A stretch of DNA of 64,000 bases. It comes from Micractinium sp. NFX-FRZ. Its lineage: Eukaryota > Chlorophyta > Trebouxiophyceae > Chlorellales > Chlorellaceae. Position 1 is the stretch's first letter. Every line of letters starts with the position of its first letter. The notes under the pieces were generated by a model that worked only from the letters and a program-made list of their open reading frames with translations, did not search any database and was not told where the DNA came from. The DNA is taken from NCBI GenBank assembly GCA_029339195.1, contig JAPTJF010000007.1, forward strand, positions 124,001 to 188,000, written 5' to 3'. The position numbers and the translations under genes are program-made. Shown here one piece after another: positions 12,121 to 24,638 of this stretch.

Positions 12121-13138
12121 TGGGCGGCCGCCTGGTGGCAGCAGCAGTGCAAGAGCCTGGGGCGGCGCGATGCACAGTGCGCCAGCGCCGGCGCCGGCAG
12201 TGGAGGCGGCAGCAGCAGCCAGAGCGCAGCAAAAGCATGATGCTGGGGGGGAGGGAGGGGGGTGGCAGTGAGGGCGGGCTCCCCCGGCACGACTGCTGCC
12301 GCGGTGTCCGCATCCCCGTTGGGGCAGCAGTCAGGCAGCAGCTGTGTCAGGCAGCAGGCTTCCGCCTGACCTTTGCCATGCGGTCGCAACCACAACCGTG
12401 CACAGTTTTGGGTCCATGACATGTTGAGCTTATCCCAGTTGCCAAAGCACCATTTCATTGTGTGAACGTCAGAAAGGGCAAAGTTTGCCCACCGATGCCA
12501 CAGTTTGGCTGCACACCACGTCCAACAGGTTTCAGCAGCCTGCTCTCGTCAGGTTACAAGTGCTTGGAACAGGCTCAAGTGAGGGGCGAGGAGTAGGCAG
12601 AACAAGAGAGGGGCATGCGGCTGCACGCTGGCGGGCGCCATGTGCGCAAGGCACGTAGTGTACATGGAGTGTAGGGGAGGAAGACAGGGTGGCGACAATT
12701 CAGGGGCAAAGCAGGCAATGGGGAACAGAGTGAGATCGCCGCTGTCGCAGCGGAAGAGAGACGCAGGGGCAGGGGCACGCAAGGATGGGGTGGGGAGTAC
12801 TGGGGGGAGGGGGGAGAGCTGTATAGGGGTAAAGAATACACTAACACAAAAGGTGGGATGCCGCTGCAGACTCTGCACAGCGAGCATGCCTTGGGAGCGC
12901 AGTTGCAGCTGCACTATCACAGGAGCCGGGCGAGGAGGGCACAGCTGCAGGTTTGCCAGCTCAGGCTGGCAAACAGGACATGAGCAGGAAGCAGACCTCG
13001 GCTAGGCACTTGCCAAGCTGGGGACGGCACTAGAAAGCCAATTCACCTAACAAGCCAAGGGCGGCATTCTTCAGAAGTTGGCACACTCACATCAACCGGC
13101 AGAGCTGAGCTGGCGCCAGGCCGGGCGCTGTCTCCAGT
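12121..13138. other. Intergenic region between convergent genes
   Basis: This holds the presumed 3' UTRs of the USP-type gene (+) and of N-acetylglutamate synthase (-). A TGTAA motif on the minus strand lies at 12554-12558. I see no TGTAA on the plus strand and no supported gene. Confidence 0.5.
12554..12558 (-). terminator. Candidate poly(A) signal TGTAA for the NAGS gene
   Basis: TTACA on the plus strand, i.e. TGTAA on the minus strand, about 650 nt downstream of the NAGS stop. TGTAA is the usual green-algal polyadenylation motif. The assignment rests only on position. Confidence 0.4.
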
Positions 13139-13249
13139 CTAAAAGCCGGTGCGCTTGCCGGGCTGCACCGCCGCTCTAGGAGCCGAAGTGCTTGCAGGGC
13201 GCTGCCACTAATCTAGAAGCCGATGCGCTTGCCTGGCTGCGCCACCACT
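13139..13249 (-). repeat. 37-bp tandem repeat x3 carrying the NAGS C-terminus and stop
   Basis: Three copies with exact 37-bp spacing, each containing a CTA (TAG on the minus strand) at 13213, 13176 and 13139. The first copy is the real end (VVAQPGKRIGF, stop). The third still reads AAVQPGKRTGF, stop. The middle copy is more diverged but still ends in TAG. Confidence 0.85.
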
Positions 13250-16200
13250 GAGTCGTCCAGCTCCACAATTGGCTTGACATACAGCTGAGCTGGCGCCAGG
13301 CTGGGCGCCAGGCTGGCGGCCTCCGCCAGCTCACCGGTGCGCCACTCTGGCAGCAGGATGGTCTGGGAGGCGGCCCCCACTCGGGAGAAGTCGCGCTGGG
13401 CAAACCACTCGTAGGAGCCCTCCCCGGCAACGATGGCCACCCGGCGGAAGCCCTTCTGGCGTAGCTCCTGCACATGATTGGTGGGGCGGGGGCGGGCGGA
13501 GGGGGAGGGTGGGTCAAGAGGGAGGGAGGGCATGTCATGCGGAGGGTGTGGTGGCTCTGGGAGAAGCCCTTCTGGCGCAGCTACTGCAGGAGGTGAAGGG
13601 GCGGGGGCGGGTGGTGGGGGAGGGTGGGCTGGGTGTGATGAGGGAGGGTGGCTGAGCGGGAAGGAAGGGCAGGGTGTGGTGGCACTGGGCGGAAAGCCCT
13701 GCTGGCGGTTCTCCTGGACATGTGATGGTGGGCAGAGAGAGAGGGGCCGGGCGGGGCGGTGATGAGCACAGGGTGCGAGGCCGGGGCAGCGCAGCACAAT
13801 AGCTGGCTGGCTGGGTGGGGCAACGGTTAGCCCTCTGCAGAGCCAGCCACATGCCGCAGATGCACCACCCTGTATCCTCCCTCACCCGCACCACCCGCAG
13901 TACAGGCAAGCAGCCGCCCCTCACATGCTCCACGCAATCCAGCAGATGTATTGCTCCTCCATCACTCGCACCATCCTGTATCCTCCATCACTCAAGCCAC
14001 CCTGCCTAAACAGGGAGCAGCCTCTCCACCCACACACACACCTGCTCAACATAATCCAGCAGGCTGTCCCCAAAGCCAGCCCGCCGGTACGCGGGGTGCA
14101 CCACAAAGGCGCCAAGCTCCGCCACGCGCACGCCGTCGGCGGCGGTGCCCAGGTCTGTGATGGCGGCGGCGCCCAGCACCTGGAAACACGATGGACATTT
14201 TGGGGAAGGAGAAGTCGAGACAGCTGCCGGCTGCAGCGCTACCCCTCAGACACTGCTGCCCCCGCGCAGCTGCGTCCCACAATGTCACCAGCTGACACCT
14301 GCTCAAGGGCTGCTCTCTCACCTTGCCCTCCCGCTCGATGACTGTGATGTCGCCGAGGCGCACGGGAATGTCGTCGACAGGGAAGGGCAGCGTGAAGCCC
14401 TCTGCCGCCAGCATGCCCAGCAGCTGCTGCAGCCCGCCCACGTCGCGCCCCTCGGCCGTGCTGCGGGCAGGCAGGCAGGCAGGCAGTGGGGGCACACAGG
14501 AGAGCCGGGGCGAGTTAACTGGGAGGTGACACCGCGGCAGGCGCTGTGCCTAGGCTTGTGGCGGGTGGCCAGACGATGTGCTGCCTGCCCGTGCACAGGC
14601 ATGCTGTCGGCAGTGGGAAGAAACCCACCATGCAAGTGCAGGGTGCGTGCCAAACTTGTAGGATTGCTGCGACAAAAGGTGGTCACGAAATCACACTCTA
14701 CATGCATGCCCACCTGCACACTCCCAGCCTCTCACAACACCGCTGTGTCACACCCACCCTGCCCTCAATTGCGGCCTCACCGGATGCCCTCGTAGAGATC
14801 AGCTGCAATCATGCACACCCCCGGGGTGCCGTCCCGAGTGTACATCTCCAGCAGCAGGGCACTGCCAAAGGCGGGTGGGGAGGGGGCAGGTGGGGGGAGG
14901 GGGGCGTAAGAAGCAGAACATCAGCAGCAGAGCACTGCCAATTGGGCAGGGGGGATGAGGGCATATAGGGGGGTCCGTAAAGGCAGCAGCAGCAGGAAGC
15001 GGCAGAGCGCCACGCCAGGCATGTTGGCCATCACCAGCAAAGCTGGCAGCGGTTGCAGAGCACCACAGACCACCAGCGTGCAGCAGCGGGCAAGGACAAA
15101 CCACCAGCCTGCAGCAGCGGGCAAGCACAAGCCACCAGCCTGCAGCAGTGGGCCAGCGCACTCAGGCCAGGGCGCACCCGTCGCTGTCGCAGTCTATCAG
15201 GTGAGCTCGCTTCACGCCATTCTTGCAGGCCACCACCGCCGCCAGCACAGCGTTGGGGAAGCCAATCTGCTGCCAGCTGTCCAGGTCCAAAGTCAGCTCC
15301 GCTGCGCTGCTGCCGCCTGGTGGGCGCTGCTGCTGCTGCTGCTGCTGCTGCGCCATCTGCTGCCGCCCGTTTGGCGGCGCCAGTGCCACGCCGCCGCCCG
15401 CCTCGGGCACTCCCTCATCGCCCTCCTCCAGGCGCCGCTGCCAGCTGCCCTCCAGCTGCTGCCGCTCGTCGTGCCATGCCGCCAGGCCATTCCCGCTCTC
15501 ACCCGCGCTGCTCCCTGACTCCCACCCCCCTGAGCCATTCCCGCTGCCATTGCTGCTGCCGGGCTCCTCCACATCGCTGCCGCTGCCGCTGCGGCTGCTG
15601 CCGTTGCTGCTGCCGTGCCTGCTGGCCTTCACAGCGGCGTCAGCGTGCCCCAGCAAATCCAGGGATTCCATGATGCAGGCCTGGTCCCCAGCACACACGC
15701 TGGCTGTTATCATCTCCTCCGCATCGTCCTGCAGGGTGGGCACGACACGGGGAGGGGGCCCAGGAAAAGAGCACAGGCGGGAGATGGTTGGGGCACATCA
15801 GGGGAATGACAAGGCTGGGCAGGGACGCAGCAGGCACATGCTTGCAATCCCCTTGTTTGACCCCCTTCCAGCCGCACCCCTCTGCATCACTCACCAGCGG
15901 CAGGTAGTGCGGCAGGTCCAGCTGGCGCACGTCCTGCCCAGTCAGCACCAGCAGCTTGTCCGCCCGCAGCTCCACTGCAGCGTGGGTGGCCACCTGCAAG
16001 AAATGAAAAGCAGCCAAGCACTGTCAGCAGTGGGGAGGTGCGGGAGCACCGGCAGCTTGCCTGCCCGCAGTTACGCCACAGCATGGGGGGCCCTCGGCAC
16101 TACACGACACTCGTATGACCGCTGCGGTGATGATGATGATGATGGCAGTGTGCCTTGTGCTGCCATGCATTGCTGATGGAACGTGCCGTCAGGGCTGCAG

Positions 16201-19026
16201 GGCACAGTGGCAGCACACGGGTGCCGACGCACGAACCCAGGACAGCAGCCAGGTGTCAGTGCTGCCAGGGACACCTGCTGCCCAGCCCAGTCAGACGCAC
16301 ACGAGTCCCCTCCCGTACGCAAGCAGCCCGCCAGCTCACTAACGTCACACAGTTCAGCTCACATCAAAGGCGTTGCAGTTGAGCAGCTCCCCAGAGCTGC
16401 TGACTCCAATGTTGGTCAGCAGTACGAGGTTGCCCGCCGACAGCTGCTGCTCCACCGCGGCGCGCTGCACAAACCGCACCTGCCCCATGTGACCTGCAGG
16501 GGGGGGGGCGGGGGGGGGGTAAGGGCGGGATGCACCGGGCCGCAGGCAAGCGGGAAGTGGGAAGGCGGGATGGCACCGGGCAGGATGCTTCTTATGCTTG
16601 TCATGCCAAACATTACAGGTGTGACAGGCAGCCTATTAGAATAGGCGCGGTGCTGCCTGACAGCACCAGCGGCGAGGCCGGGGCCAAAGCTGGGCGCTGA
16701 GGTGGCCTGCGGTATGCCGTCGTATGTGTAGCATTACCCCGCAGCTGGGCAGCGTGCTGGCGGCGAGGCAGGCCCTGACGGAACACTCACCAAAGTCGAT
16801 GCCGTTGACGATGCCTCGCCGCTTGGCTGTCACATAGTTGCCATTGACCACCTGGAAGGGAGGAGAGACATGGAATGCACGGCAAAGGGAGCGGACTTTG
16901 AAGCACAGCAGACCAGGGAAAGACGTGCAGTGGCGGGGCAGGGCAGCCTGAATCAGAACAAGGCAGGCGAGGAAGCAAAGAGGGCCCCAGGCGCCGCAAG
17001 CGCCCCGCCCATACCCGCCCGCCCAACTGCCCACCTGCACCGCGGGCGCAAAGTGGAAGTTGCCGCCCTCGCTGCGCGCATGGCGCCGCACCACTGGGAT
17101 GCTGGGCGCCTGCAGGGCAGGCACGCGTTGCGAGAGTGGAGAGGTGGGGGAGGGTGGTGACGCTCTGGCCCACACAGCGTGGGGGTTTTGTACACTCACG
17201 CAGCAAGAGGCTGGCAGGACTAGCACACTAAAAGGATGGGTGTGGCTGCCAACTCAGCCTTGCACGAGCACTGCGGCAATGGCGCACCACCCAAGTTTGG
17301 CTCCCCAGGCCCCAGGCCTGGGGTGCCCACCTTTGAGAGGAATGCAGAGACCAGGGTGCAGGTGGTGCCTGCCGCCTCAATGGCTCCCTGCATGGCCAGC
17401 TCGTCTGCAGGCAGGCAGGCGGGGCAGTATAGGAGACAGCGCAACTTGTTGATGCTGGAGGCAGGTACGGCAATTCAGCAGCAGTACGGCACGCACTGGA
17501 ATGCCTTGACACGCAAGCACACGTGGTCTGCCCACACCCACCAGTCACTCGGTAGGCCCCCACGATCTGCCGCTCCCGTCCGTGCGCCAGCAAGTAGGCA
17601 TCGATCTGTGGCACGACGGAGCGCGGGGCAGGCAGGGGAGAAGGGCAGCAGGGGTTGGGGTTGCGGTTGAGGGGAGGGGAGCTAAGCTGGGCGGGGCGGG
17701 GCACACTCAGGAAGTTGTCGCCCGCCACAAGTGGCGTGGCGTACTGCCCGTCTGGCGCCTGCCGGTGGGCCTCACTGCTGCCCATGCCGCTCGACTGCTT
17801 GAGTGCCACACCTGCTGCGTTGCACCGCACACAATAACAAGCTTCACTCCCAGCCCATGAAGCAGCAGGATGTCTGCGGGGAGGAGGGGGAGCGGCGGCG
17901 GACACAAGGCAGCAACGGTTAGAGAGGAAGGAGCACAACGTCGCGCACGGCAGTCTTGGACAAAGCAGCACATGCTGCCTGTGAGCATCCTTACAAGCAA
18001 CAGTGCAAATGCTACTGCCAGTGGGCCCAGGCCCTTGGCACCCTCGGGTCGCCTCGCCCACCTTCCAGCAGCGGGTACAGCCGCTCCTTGCGGCCCACCA
18101 CCTGCACAGCAGCAGCACCAGCAGCTTCGGAAATACACAATTATGCCAGCATTTATGCCAGCATTTATACACATTTATGCCAGGGGCGCCCCACAGGGCA
18201 ACATTCCAGTAGCTGTGCCCGCAAAGCACAAGTTGGCAGCGAGCATGCGCTGGCTTGGAGCAGCTGAACGGCCAGCACTGCCCGAGTGCTTGCCCTTGAA
18301 GCTGTTGCCAGCTCACCAGCACTCACCCAGGCCAACAATCGAGTGCAGGACCAATTACAGGTGCTGCCATGCCTCAGCTGGTCATCACCCACAGAGGCCA
18401 ACAACACCCCATTGGGACCAGCCACAAGTGCTGCCGTACGCCAGCATGCAAGCGCCAGGTGGCCGGCCAGCACCCACCTCTCCGGGGACGACAACCACAA
18501 AAGTGCGGCCCCTGTGGCCCGACACGTAGGGGGAAGCCATGTGGAGGAAGCGCACAAACAGGCTGCACCAGGGAGGGAGGCAGATGGGGTAGGCGAGGGG
18601 CGGGGGGAGGTTGAAACGGAGTTCAAGTCGCACGGCCAGCAGCTGGCCTTTTGGGCTTTGGACGGCGTGCAGGAGGACCGGCAGCGGCACCACTAAAACC
18701 GACGGATGGCTGGCAAGAAAGGAGCATGGCACCCGCTCTTGCTGTGCCCTTGGCACGCAGCCCCACCTGTAGTCAGACTGCGTGAGCGCCTCGCCGCCGC
18801 GGCCCATGCTGCCAGTGGCGGCGGTTCGTGCGGCGGTGGCGCGGGCGGCGGCAGCGGTCAGTCCACCAAGGCATCTGCCCGCGCCGTTGCCCTGACTACA
18901 TGACGCCGCTGGATGCAAGCGTGCTGGCGCGACCGCAGCCGGGCGAGCAACGCTGCTAGGGCAATGGCGTGGCCGACTGCCTTGTTGCCCGAGCGGCTGG
19001 GCTGCTAGGGAGCACTGAAAGCTCAT
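13213..19026 (-). CDS. NAGS: N-acetylglutamate synthase, plastid-targeted
   Basis: Catalyses acetyl-CoA + L-glutamate to N-acetylglutamate, the entry step of arginine synthesis, expected in the chloroplast. About a dozen exons. The N-terminus from the ATG at 19026 is rich in Ser/Ala/Arg, as in a transit peptide. The amino-acid-kinase domain begins FVRFLHMASPYVSGHRG then TFVVVVPGE, and continues through DILLLHGLGVKLVIVCG, GNYVTAKRRGIVNGIDFGE, SSGELLNCNAFD and DKLLVLTGQ. The C-terminal GNAT domain reads DITVIEREGKVLGAAAIT, then AELGAFVVHPAYRRAGFG, then GFRRVAIVAGEGSYEWFAQR. A low-complexity Ser/Gly/Gln segment of about 100 residues (15320-15630) is inserted near the end of the kinase domain. 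The stop codon lies in a 37-bp triplication. The call is firm; exact exon edges are approximate. Confidence 0.88.
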
Positions 19027-19583
19027 GGACGAATGCGCGATGCTTGGATCGAAGCCCGATTACGCCGCAAGGCGAAGAGGCGGCCCTCTGCTCCGCCACA
19101 ATGACTTGGCGCTGAGAAGAGGGACCACCGAAGCCTTTTGTTTCGGCGCTGAAACAAGGCGACTGGCACGCGGGAAGGGCGGTTGGATCGAGCCACCGTT
19201 GGATGGGGAGCGGCCCCTAGCTGGCTGTTGGCGGTGGACCCGCCCCCGCCGCCCCTGCCGCCGACCTGCTGCTTACCGCACACATTTGCCTACATCATCA
19301 CTCACGTCGGCAGAGCAGCACTGCACAGATAAGCCCCTGCACACAAAGACCCAGGGGGTGCTGGGCAGCAGTCCAAGCGGCCCGCAGGCAAGGCGCCAGC
19401 TCTTTTTGGCTGCCTGCGCACCGCCTTGATGACAGCCACCTCACAACCACCCTGGATACGCTTCTTATGCTGCGACTTTGATATACACAGTCATGACTGG
19501 ATGAGCTCAGGCGGGCACAGAAACAGCAGCACAGCAACCAGGGAGCAACAAGCAAGGAGCCACGCTTTGCGACGCTGAGCTAC
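19027..19583. other. Spacer: NAGS 5' region and LRR gene 3' region
   Basis: About 560 bp between two minus-strand genes, expected to hold the NAGS promoter/5' UTR and the LRR gene 3' UTR. I see no coding exon and no minus-strand TGTAA. Confidence 0.5.
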
Positions 19584-22500
19584 TCAGTCGGCAGCATACA
19601 CAAGTTTAGGGTCGGAACTGAGGCGGTCCAGCAGTACCTGCCAGCGGGGCGAGTGGCGCGCCGCCTGGCGGGGCAGCTCCAGGAGCGCTAGCACACTGGG
19701 CCGCGGGGCAGAGGGCTTGGCACTCCCGCCGGGTTCACTGACGGCAGAGTGCTCCCCCTGCTGCCGCTGCTGCTCCTCCTGCTGCCCCAAAGAGAGGCTG
19801 CCGGCAGCCGCGCAAGCGTTGCCTCCGGCTGCCATTGCACCTGCCCAAAGGGCGGACAGCTGCGCATTACTGCAGCAGGCGCGCACCGCGCTGCCGCCCA
19901 GCAGCAGCTGCCGCAGGGCGCGGCAGTAACAGAGCACAGCTGCGGCTCCCCCACCCGTCAGCTGCTTGCACTGGCGCAGCGACAGCACCTGGAGGTGTGG
20001 TGACGTGGCTGCCAGAGCCTCGGCTGCTGCATCATCGATGGAGCACCCATCAATCCTTAACGTGCGCAGCAGGCACTCTGACGGCCACGCCGTGCCTGCC
20101 GCCTCGCTGCTGCATGCGCTGCCGCTGGGCGAAGCTGCGCTGCTGCTTGCACCGCCAGGCACTGCACCCTGCTGCTGGCCCTCCTGCCCCTGCCCCTGCT
20201 CCCGCTGCCGAAACTGCTGCCACTCCATAAACACGCTGCCAGTGATGCTGCTGCAGCCAGCCAGCTCCAAGTGCTGCAGGTTGGGCAGCTGGCGCAGCAG
20301 CAGTGACAAGTCAGCGTCTGCCACGCTGGCGCCGCCGCTGACACTCAGCGTGCTCAGCACGCAGCAGTGCTGCGTCAACGTCGCGCACAGCCTGCTGCCA
20401 GCGACCGCCCCGGCGGCACCCAGCTGCAGAGACTTGAGCTGCGGGCAGCAGGCTGCGAGGGCCTGCAAGTCTGCTTCTGCCAGGAGGCTGCAGGAGGCCA
20501 GATCCAGCCGCTGAAGCGGGCTGTACCCAACAGGGCAGCTGCTGCCACCGCTGCTTCCCACGCTGCTGCTGCCGCTGCTGCTGTTCGTGCCGTTGCCCAT
20601 GTCGCTGCCGCTGGCCCTGGCCTGGCCGGCCAGCCAGGCTAGCACCTCTCGCGTGCAGGCCTGGCGTGGCAGCGCCGCACGCTGCAGCTGCACGCCTGCA
20701 GCGGTGCTCACCACCCGCCGGAACAGCTGCAGCTGCTGCTGCTGCTGCTCTGCAGGCCGGCTGCTGCCGCTGCCTGCCACCTCTGCAGCATCAGCATCGG
20801 CGCCTTGCTGCTGCTGTCTCTGCTCGTGGCTGCCGGTTCGCCTGCTGCCCCTGCTGCTTCTGCTGCTGGGCTTGGCTGTGCTGGCCGCCTGCTGCTGCTC
20901 CCACAGGCCTCTGCCGCCGCCGCTGCTGCTGCTTGGCAGCCCTTGCTGGGCACCCAGGCGCTCTTCCTCCTCCCGCTGCCCCTGCATGCCCTGCAGCCCC
21001 TGCTGGCCATGCTGTGCCTGCTGCCCTCCTGCAAAAGGAAGGTAACAGCCAAAGCCGGCCGCCGACAGCTGGGAGCAGCCGCCGGCATCCATCCGTGCCA
21101 AAGCGGGGCATTGCGCCAGCAGCTGCAACAAGCCCGCGTCGTCCAAGCGCTTGCAGCCGTGCAGCTGCAGGCTGGTCAGCGTGCCGGGCAGGCTGCCCAG
21201 AGTGGCGTCCGTTATGGACAGGCCGCTGGCGTTGAGCGATTGGAGGCCGCTGCTTGCTGCTGCTGCTGCTGCCCCTGCTGCTGCTGCTGCTGCCCCTGCT
21301 GCTGCTGCCCCTGCTGCTGCTGCTGCTGCAGCCGTCGCCCCAGCGGCTGCTGGCTGGAAGGGCTCCAGCGGCCGCAGCAGGCAGAGGGACGCATCGCTCA
21401 GGCCTCCCTCCTGCATGCGGGGCGCCTTGTGCCGGAGGAAGCGTGAGCCCGGCCGGCTGGTGCGGCTGCCTGTGCACCCTGCGGAGGAGGAGGCACACAC
21501 ACTGCGTGGTTCAAGGCTGCAGAGCGATGGCCCACAGGGACGGGAGGAGGCTGACTTGACAACACGGCATTTCCGAGAAGAGTTGCAGCAGGCTGCCTTG
21601 GGAGGCCTTCGGCAGGCCAATGCCAACAACAGGCAACAGACAACAGACAACACTGTATCAACACACATGTGCATTTCTGCCAGGCAGCCAGTGGAAGCAT
21701 ATATCGGCCCAGCCGCCCCACGCACCGGACACATCCAGTTCCTTCAGCAGGGGCAGGCTGTGCAGGATGTGCTCCATGCTGGCGTCGCACAGCGTGCGGC
21801 ACCCCGCCAGCCGCAGCCGCTGCAGCCCCCTGCGCAGTGGGGTGCAGAAAGGCAACAGAGGGATGGGTGGGCGATCGGCGCCCAGCAGGCGGCCCAGCAA
21901 CGGAGTGGGACATGAGGGATGCCCAGTTGAGGGGCACTGCTGCCCTGCCGCACTGATGTGTGTGTGTGTGCGTTCACCCCAGGCACCCTCCCGAGCAGCC
22001 AAGGGAGTTAGAGTGCCCCAACTCGCCGCGCTGGTTTGGCGCCACGCCACCCCGCTCTTCAGCCTCTCCCACAGCCCAGGCCTGCTTACCCCCTGCACGC
22101 TCACCTGCAGTTATCTGCAACCAGCGTCGCCACGTCGCTCAGCCCGCCGCTCCCCGAAATGTCCAGCGCCTGCAGCAGCCCCAGGTTGGCCGGGCCCAGC
22201 GTGCCCAGCAGCTCCGCCTGGCTCTCTGGGGGCCACTGCGGTGCCCGCTGGTCTCCCTGGGGGGCACCCAACGCCTGGAACGTGCTTGGGGCGGTGCTCG
22301 AGGAGCAGAAGGGGCAGGCGACATCTGGAGGGTCTTCATTGAGGTGCAGCGTCAAGCAGGGTCCGTCCTGCATGTCTCCAGACAGGAAGGGGTGCAGCGG
22401 GAGCTGGACACCGCCGCCCTGAGCGTCCTCCCAGCCCTGCTGCACCGCCCGCAGCGCTGCCCTGGGCAGCGGCAGCTGCGGGGCGCCGGCCCCAAAAGCG

Positions 22501-24638
22501 GGGGTCCCGCCTGCCGCGAGCTCTAGCAGGGGCAACACCTCTAGCGCTGGGCCCGCTGCTGGCGTCGTGCTGCTGCTGCCGGACGGCCGCTGCTGCTGCT
22601 GCTGCTGCTGCTGCTGCCTGCCGGGGCAGCATTGGTGGTGCAGCAGGGCGCGCTTGGAGGCGAGGAGCACAGACAGGCCCACACCTGCGTTGGAGAGCAG
22701 GAGGGTGGGAGTGGGCAGCAGACTCAGCAACGCTGTGTCGGAAGCTGCCAGGCTAGGCGGAAGCCAAGTGCTGGCTCATTTCCGCAGTGCAGGGTGTGAG
22801 GCACTTGAGTCGTGCATTTGCAGCTGGAATGAAACCAACCTGCCTGCCTGCTTGCCCGGCCCGGCCCAGACGCGTGTCGTGGCGATCTGTTGCCCAACTG
22901 ATCAGTCGAAACAGCCTGCCTGCCTGCCTGCCCGCCTGCCTGTGTGGCTTGGCTCACCTGTGACCTGTGTGCCCGAGACAACCAGCTTCTGCAGGCGGCA
23001 GCAGCTGGCCTGCGCCAGCCAGTAGAGCAGGCAGTCGCCGGCGGATGTGCCAGAGAGGTCGAGGGACCTGAGCTGCAGGTGGGGAGGGAGATGGGGAGGC
23101 ACATGAGCGGCTCGGGCTGTTGAAAGGAACGGGGAGCCTGGGTTCGCACGGCCTGGGTTCAGGCGGCCACTCTGCACATCAGCCAGCCCAGCCCCCCACA
23201 AAAGGCACCTAGCCTCACAGGAAGCCTGGCGGCCACTTGCCACGTCACCCAGCCCCACGCCAAGGCACCTTGCCTCGCACCTGCGGCAGCGCCACCCCTG
23301 CAAACGGGAGGCGCAGCAGTATCTCCCCGACTTCCTCCTCGCTGTCCCACTCGTCTCCGTCCTCCTCCGCCCCGCCGCCGTCGCCGTCAGCCTCTCGGCG
23401 CCGCCCCGCTCGCTGCCGATGCGGGGCGCCGCCGCCCTGTGCCGCGCCACCCGGCTGCTGCTGCTGCTGCTGCTGCCGCCGGGCAATTGCTAGCCCGGAT
23501 GGTCCCACAAGGATGCCATCCGCCAGCTGGCAGCACCCGCTCAGGCTGAGCTCCTCCAGGAGCGGCGTGCCCGACAGCACCTGCAGTGCACACGGGTTGA
23601 CGCAGTAAACACAAGCGGTGGAAAAACAATGGCCGCTGAGGCTCAGCACGTCCGAAGGATGCCTGCGCGCCCCAGCACTTCAAACCGAGGGGGAACGTGG
23701 CATGCGCACGGCGGCAACGCAGGCATAACGGCTGGCAAATCCGACCTGGCAGCGGGGAGAATGCGAAAGCAGGGCATGCTAGAGGCGCGCAGCGGCATCC
23801 CAGCAATGCAAGCAGCCATGTGAGAAGCGATGCGGCACCAGCGGCACCAGCGGCATTTCAGCACTACAAGCAGCCATGTGGGAGGTATTGCAACAGCAGC
23901 AGCGCCAGCAGCAGCCGGTGGTACTGCACTCACCCGCCGCACCGAGACCTCCGGGATCTGCCAGCAGCCCGACAAGGACAGAGAGGTGAGCTGTGAGCAG
24001 GCCCTCAAGTCGGGCAGCTCAGCCACCTGCCAGCAGCCCGCCAGGGACAGAGCCTGCAGTTGCGGCGCTGCTGGACTGGCCGCAACTGCGGCCACTGCTG
24101 CCGTGGTCAGGCGGGGGCACTTGGAGAGATCCAGGCGCCTCAAGTTGGGGCAGCGGTGCAGCACGCGAGCAACGTCTCCATCCGACAGCCACAGCACGCC
24201 CTTCAGGCTCAGGCACTGCAGCTGCGGCAGCGAGCAGCACAGCAGCTGGCCATGTAAGCTAGCGGGGCTGAGCAGGGCGCAGCCGGCCAGGCTGACGGTG
24301 GCTGCGCCCGCCAGCACGCTGCCGGCAGCTGAGCTGCAGGCACTGCCCAGCAGCTCGCAGGTCTGTGTGTCCAGCTGCTGCCAGCTGGCCAGTAGCTGCA
24401 GCAGCTCCAACTGAAGCTCTTCTGGAAGCCGCTGCACGCCTGCCTGCAGCGCAGTCTGCTCTTCCGCTTCCCGCCAAGGGCTGCCAGACAGCAGCGCCGA
24501 TGCCACGACGTGCAAGCAGCGCCGGCGCAGCGAGGGCACCGCCGCTGAGGCGGCGGCTGGCGACCCGCCTGGCACCGCTTTGCCACCCGCCACCGCTCCT
24601 GCTGACAGCGCCTCCATGCGGTTTGTGAAACAGCTCAT
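19584..24638 (-). CDS. Leucine-rich-repeat protein, AMN1/F-box-LRR type
   Basis: Cysteine-type LRRs of the SKP2/AMN1 class recur through most exons: LPQLQCLSLKGVLWLSDG, CPNLRRLDLSKCPRLTTA, LTSLSLSGCWQIPEVS, LLEELSLSGCCQLADG, LRSLDLSGTSAGDCLL, LQRLRLAGCRTLCDAS, SLQLHGCKRLDDAGLL, LQHLELAGCSSITG and LQVLSLRQCKQLTGGG. Poly-Gln, poly-Ala and acidic linkers interrupt the solenoid. No clear F-box is visible at the N-terminus, so substrate-receptor function is only inferred from the fold; a scaffold role is equally possible. The chosen ATG (24636-24638) overlaps the stop of the upstream 67-residue gene as ATGA. A second ATG in frame (MEALSAG) lies 21 nt later. An unseen upstream exon cannot be excluded. 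Confidence 0.75.

Noticed and set aside
16128..16146. ATGATGATG run near 16130 as a start or regulatory signal
   Set aside because: It lies in a NAGS intron and is a short trinucleotide repeat.
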